31,340 bases of DNA, from the NCBI GenBank assembly GCA_034698045.1, contig JAQGAU010000316.1, positions 1 through 31,340 on the forward strand. Direction: 5' to 3'. The position numbers and the translations under genes were made by a program. Positions 31,069-31,340 of this stretch are shown piece after piece (position 1 is the stretch's first letter; the number at the start of each line of letters is the position of its first letter). Below the pieces are notes generated by a model that searched no databases, had not been told where the DNA came from, and saw only the letters and a list, made by a program, of their open reading frames with translations. Source of the DNA: Paramacrobiotus richtersi. Lineage: Eukaryota; Tardigrada; Eutardigrada; Parachela; Macrobiotidae.

Positions 31069-31340
31069 GAAGCGATTGGTTTAGAAGGTGGACCTGAGTG
31101 TAACTACGCTGGTGTTAAAAATAACCGTTGCTGTACAGTGATAATTTTATTTCTCTGGTTTACCATATTCTCAACGTACCTCTAGCTTGTCCGTTGTGAC
31201 GTACTACAATACTGTTGATATTATACTGACATTGTATGTCTCGCTATTAGCCAAAGGTTATGCAACCATGATTGTGTACTAGCAACTGCTACATGTTGTG
31301 TTCCGTAGTAACGGTTATGAATAAAGGTTAGTTGCATCTT
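31069..31340. other. Upstream region, nothing recognised
   Basis: 5' flank of the minus-strand candidate gene. AATAAA at 31321 near the window edge (plus strand) could end a transcript, but no coding sequence precedes it. Confidence 0.3.

Noticed and set aside
1-31340. CRISPR arrays, phage or plasmid features, bacterial operons
   Set aside because: No evenly spaced direct repeats with unique spacers and no dense ORFs; introns and gene families point to an animal nuclear genome.

Overview
The window looks like nuclear DNA of an invertebrate animal. The phylum cannot be fixed from the sequence. The evidence is GT-AG introns of about 54-440 bp, metazoan-type gene families (a plasmanylethanolamine desaturase exon, a HYDIN-type axonemal protein), non-LTR reverse transcriptase remnants, and many short inverted-repeat elements. 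There are no operons, ribosome binding sites or rRNA genes. Long ORFs are rare because the real genes are split into exons or decayed.

Layout. At 0.2-2.2 kb (minus) is a six-exon gene whose phases all agree and which would encode an unrecognised 401-residue protein. At 2.5-3.2 kb is a weaker set of minus-strand exons. From 3.3 to 6.1 kb lies a decayed Jockey/CR1-like reverse transcriptase that runs into a large nested palindrome with TGGTAC hexamer arrays. A 351-bp TA-flanked inverted-repeat element has inserted into that palindrome. From 6.1 to 10.2 kb I see non-coding DNA with a diverged tandem duplication and a fold-back element. At 10.2-10.6 kb (minus) is one well-conserved PEDS1/TMEM189 exon. 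At 12.5-14.4 kb (plus) is a decayed wax-ester synthase/DGAT-type acyltransferase. At 16.5-17.4 kb is an inverted-repeat element. At 18.1-18.8 kb (plus) is a coiled-coil gene remnant with several in-frame stops. At 19.15-21.56 kb (minus) is a decayed HYDIN-like region with its P-loop domain. At 22.75-23.0 kb (minus) is a cysteine-rich exon.

The right part holds an apparently intact spliced SGNH-hydrolase-like gene (24.0-24.9 kb, plus) with a possible alternative last exon, a zone dense in TGGCA/TGCCA words, a 171-bp hairpin element, a second reverse transcriptase remnant (27.3-28.0 kb, minus), an ORF1-like coiled-coil remnant (28.5-29.36 kb, plus), and a small candidate gene with a membrane anchor (30.3-31.07 kb, minus).

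The region reads as a repeat-rich gene graveyard with two to four live genes. Nothing suggests the genes act in one pathway. The two cilium-style remnants (HYDIN and possibly the coiled-coil gene) are neighbours, and the two lipid-enzyme remnants (PEDS1 exon, acyltransferase) lie 2 kb apart. No database search could be run, so family names rest on recognised motifs.
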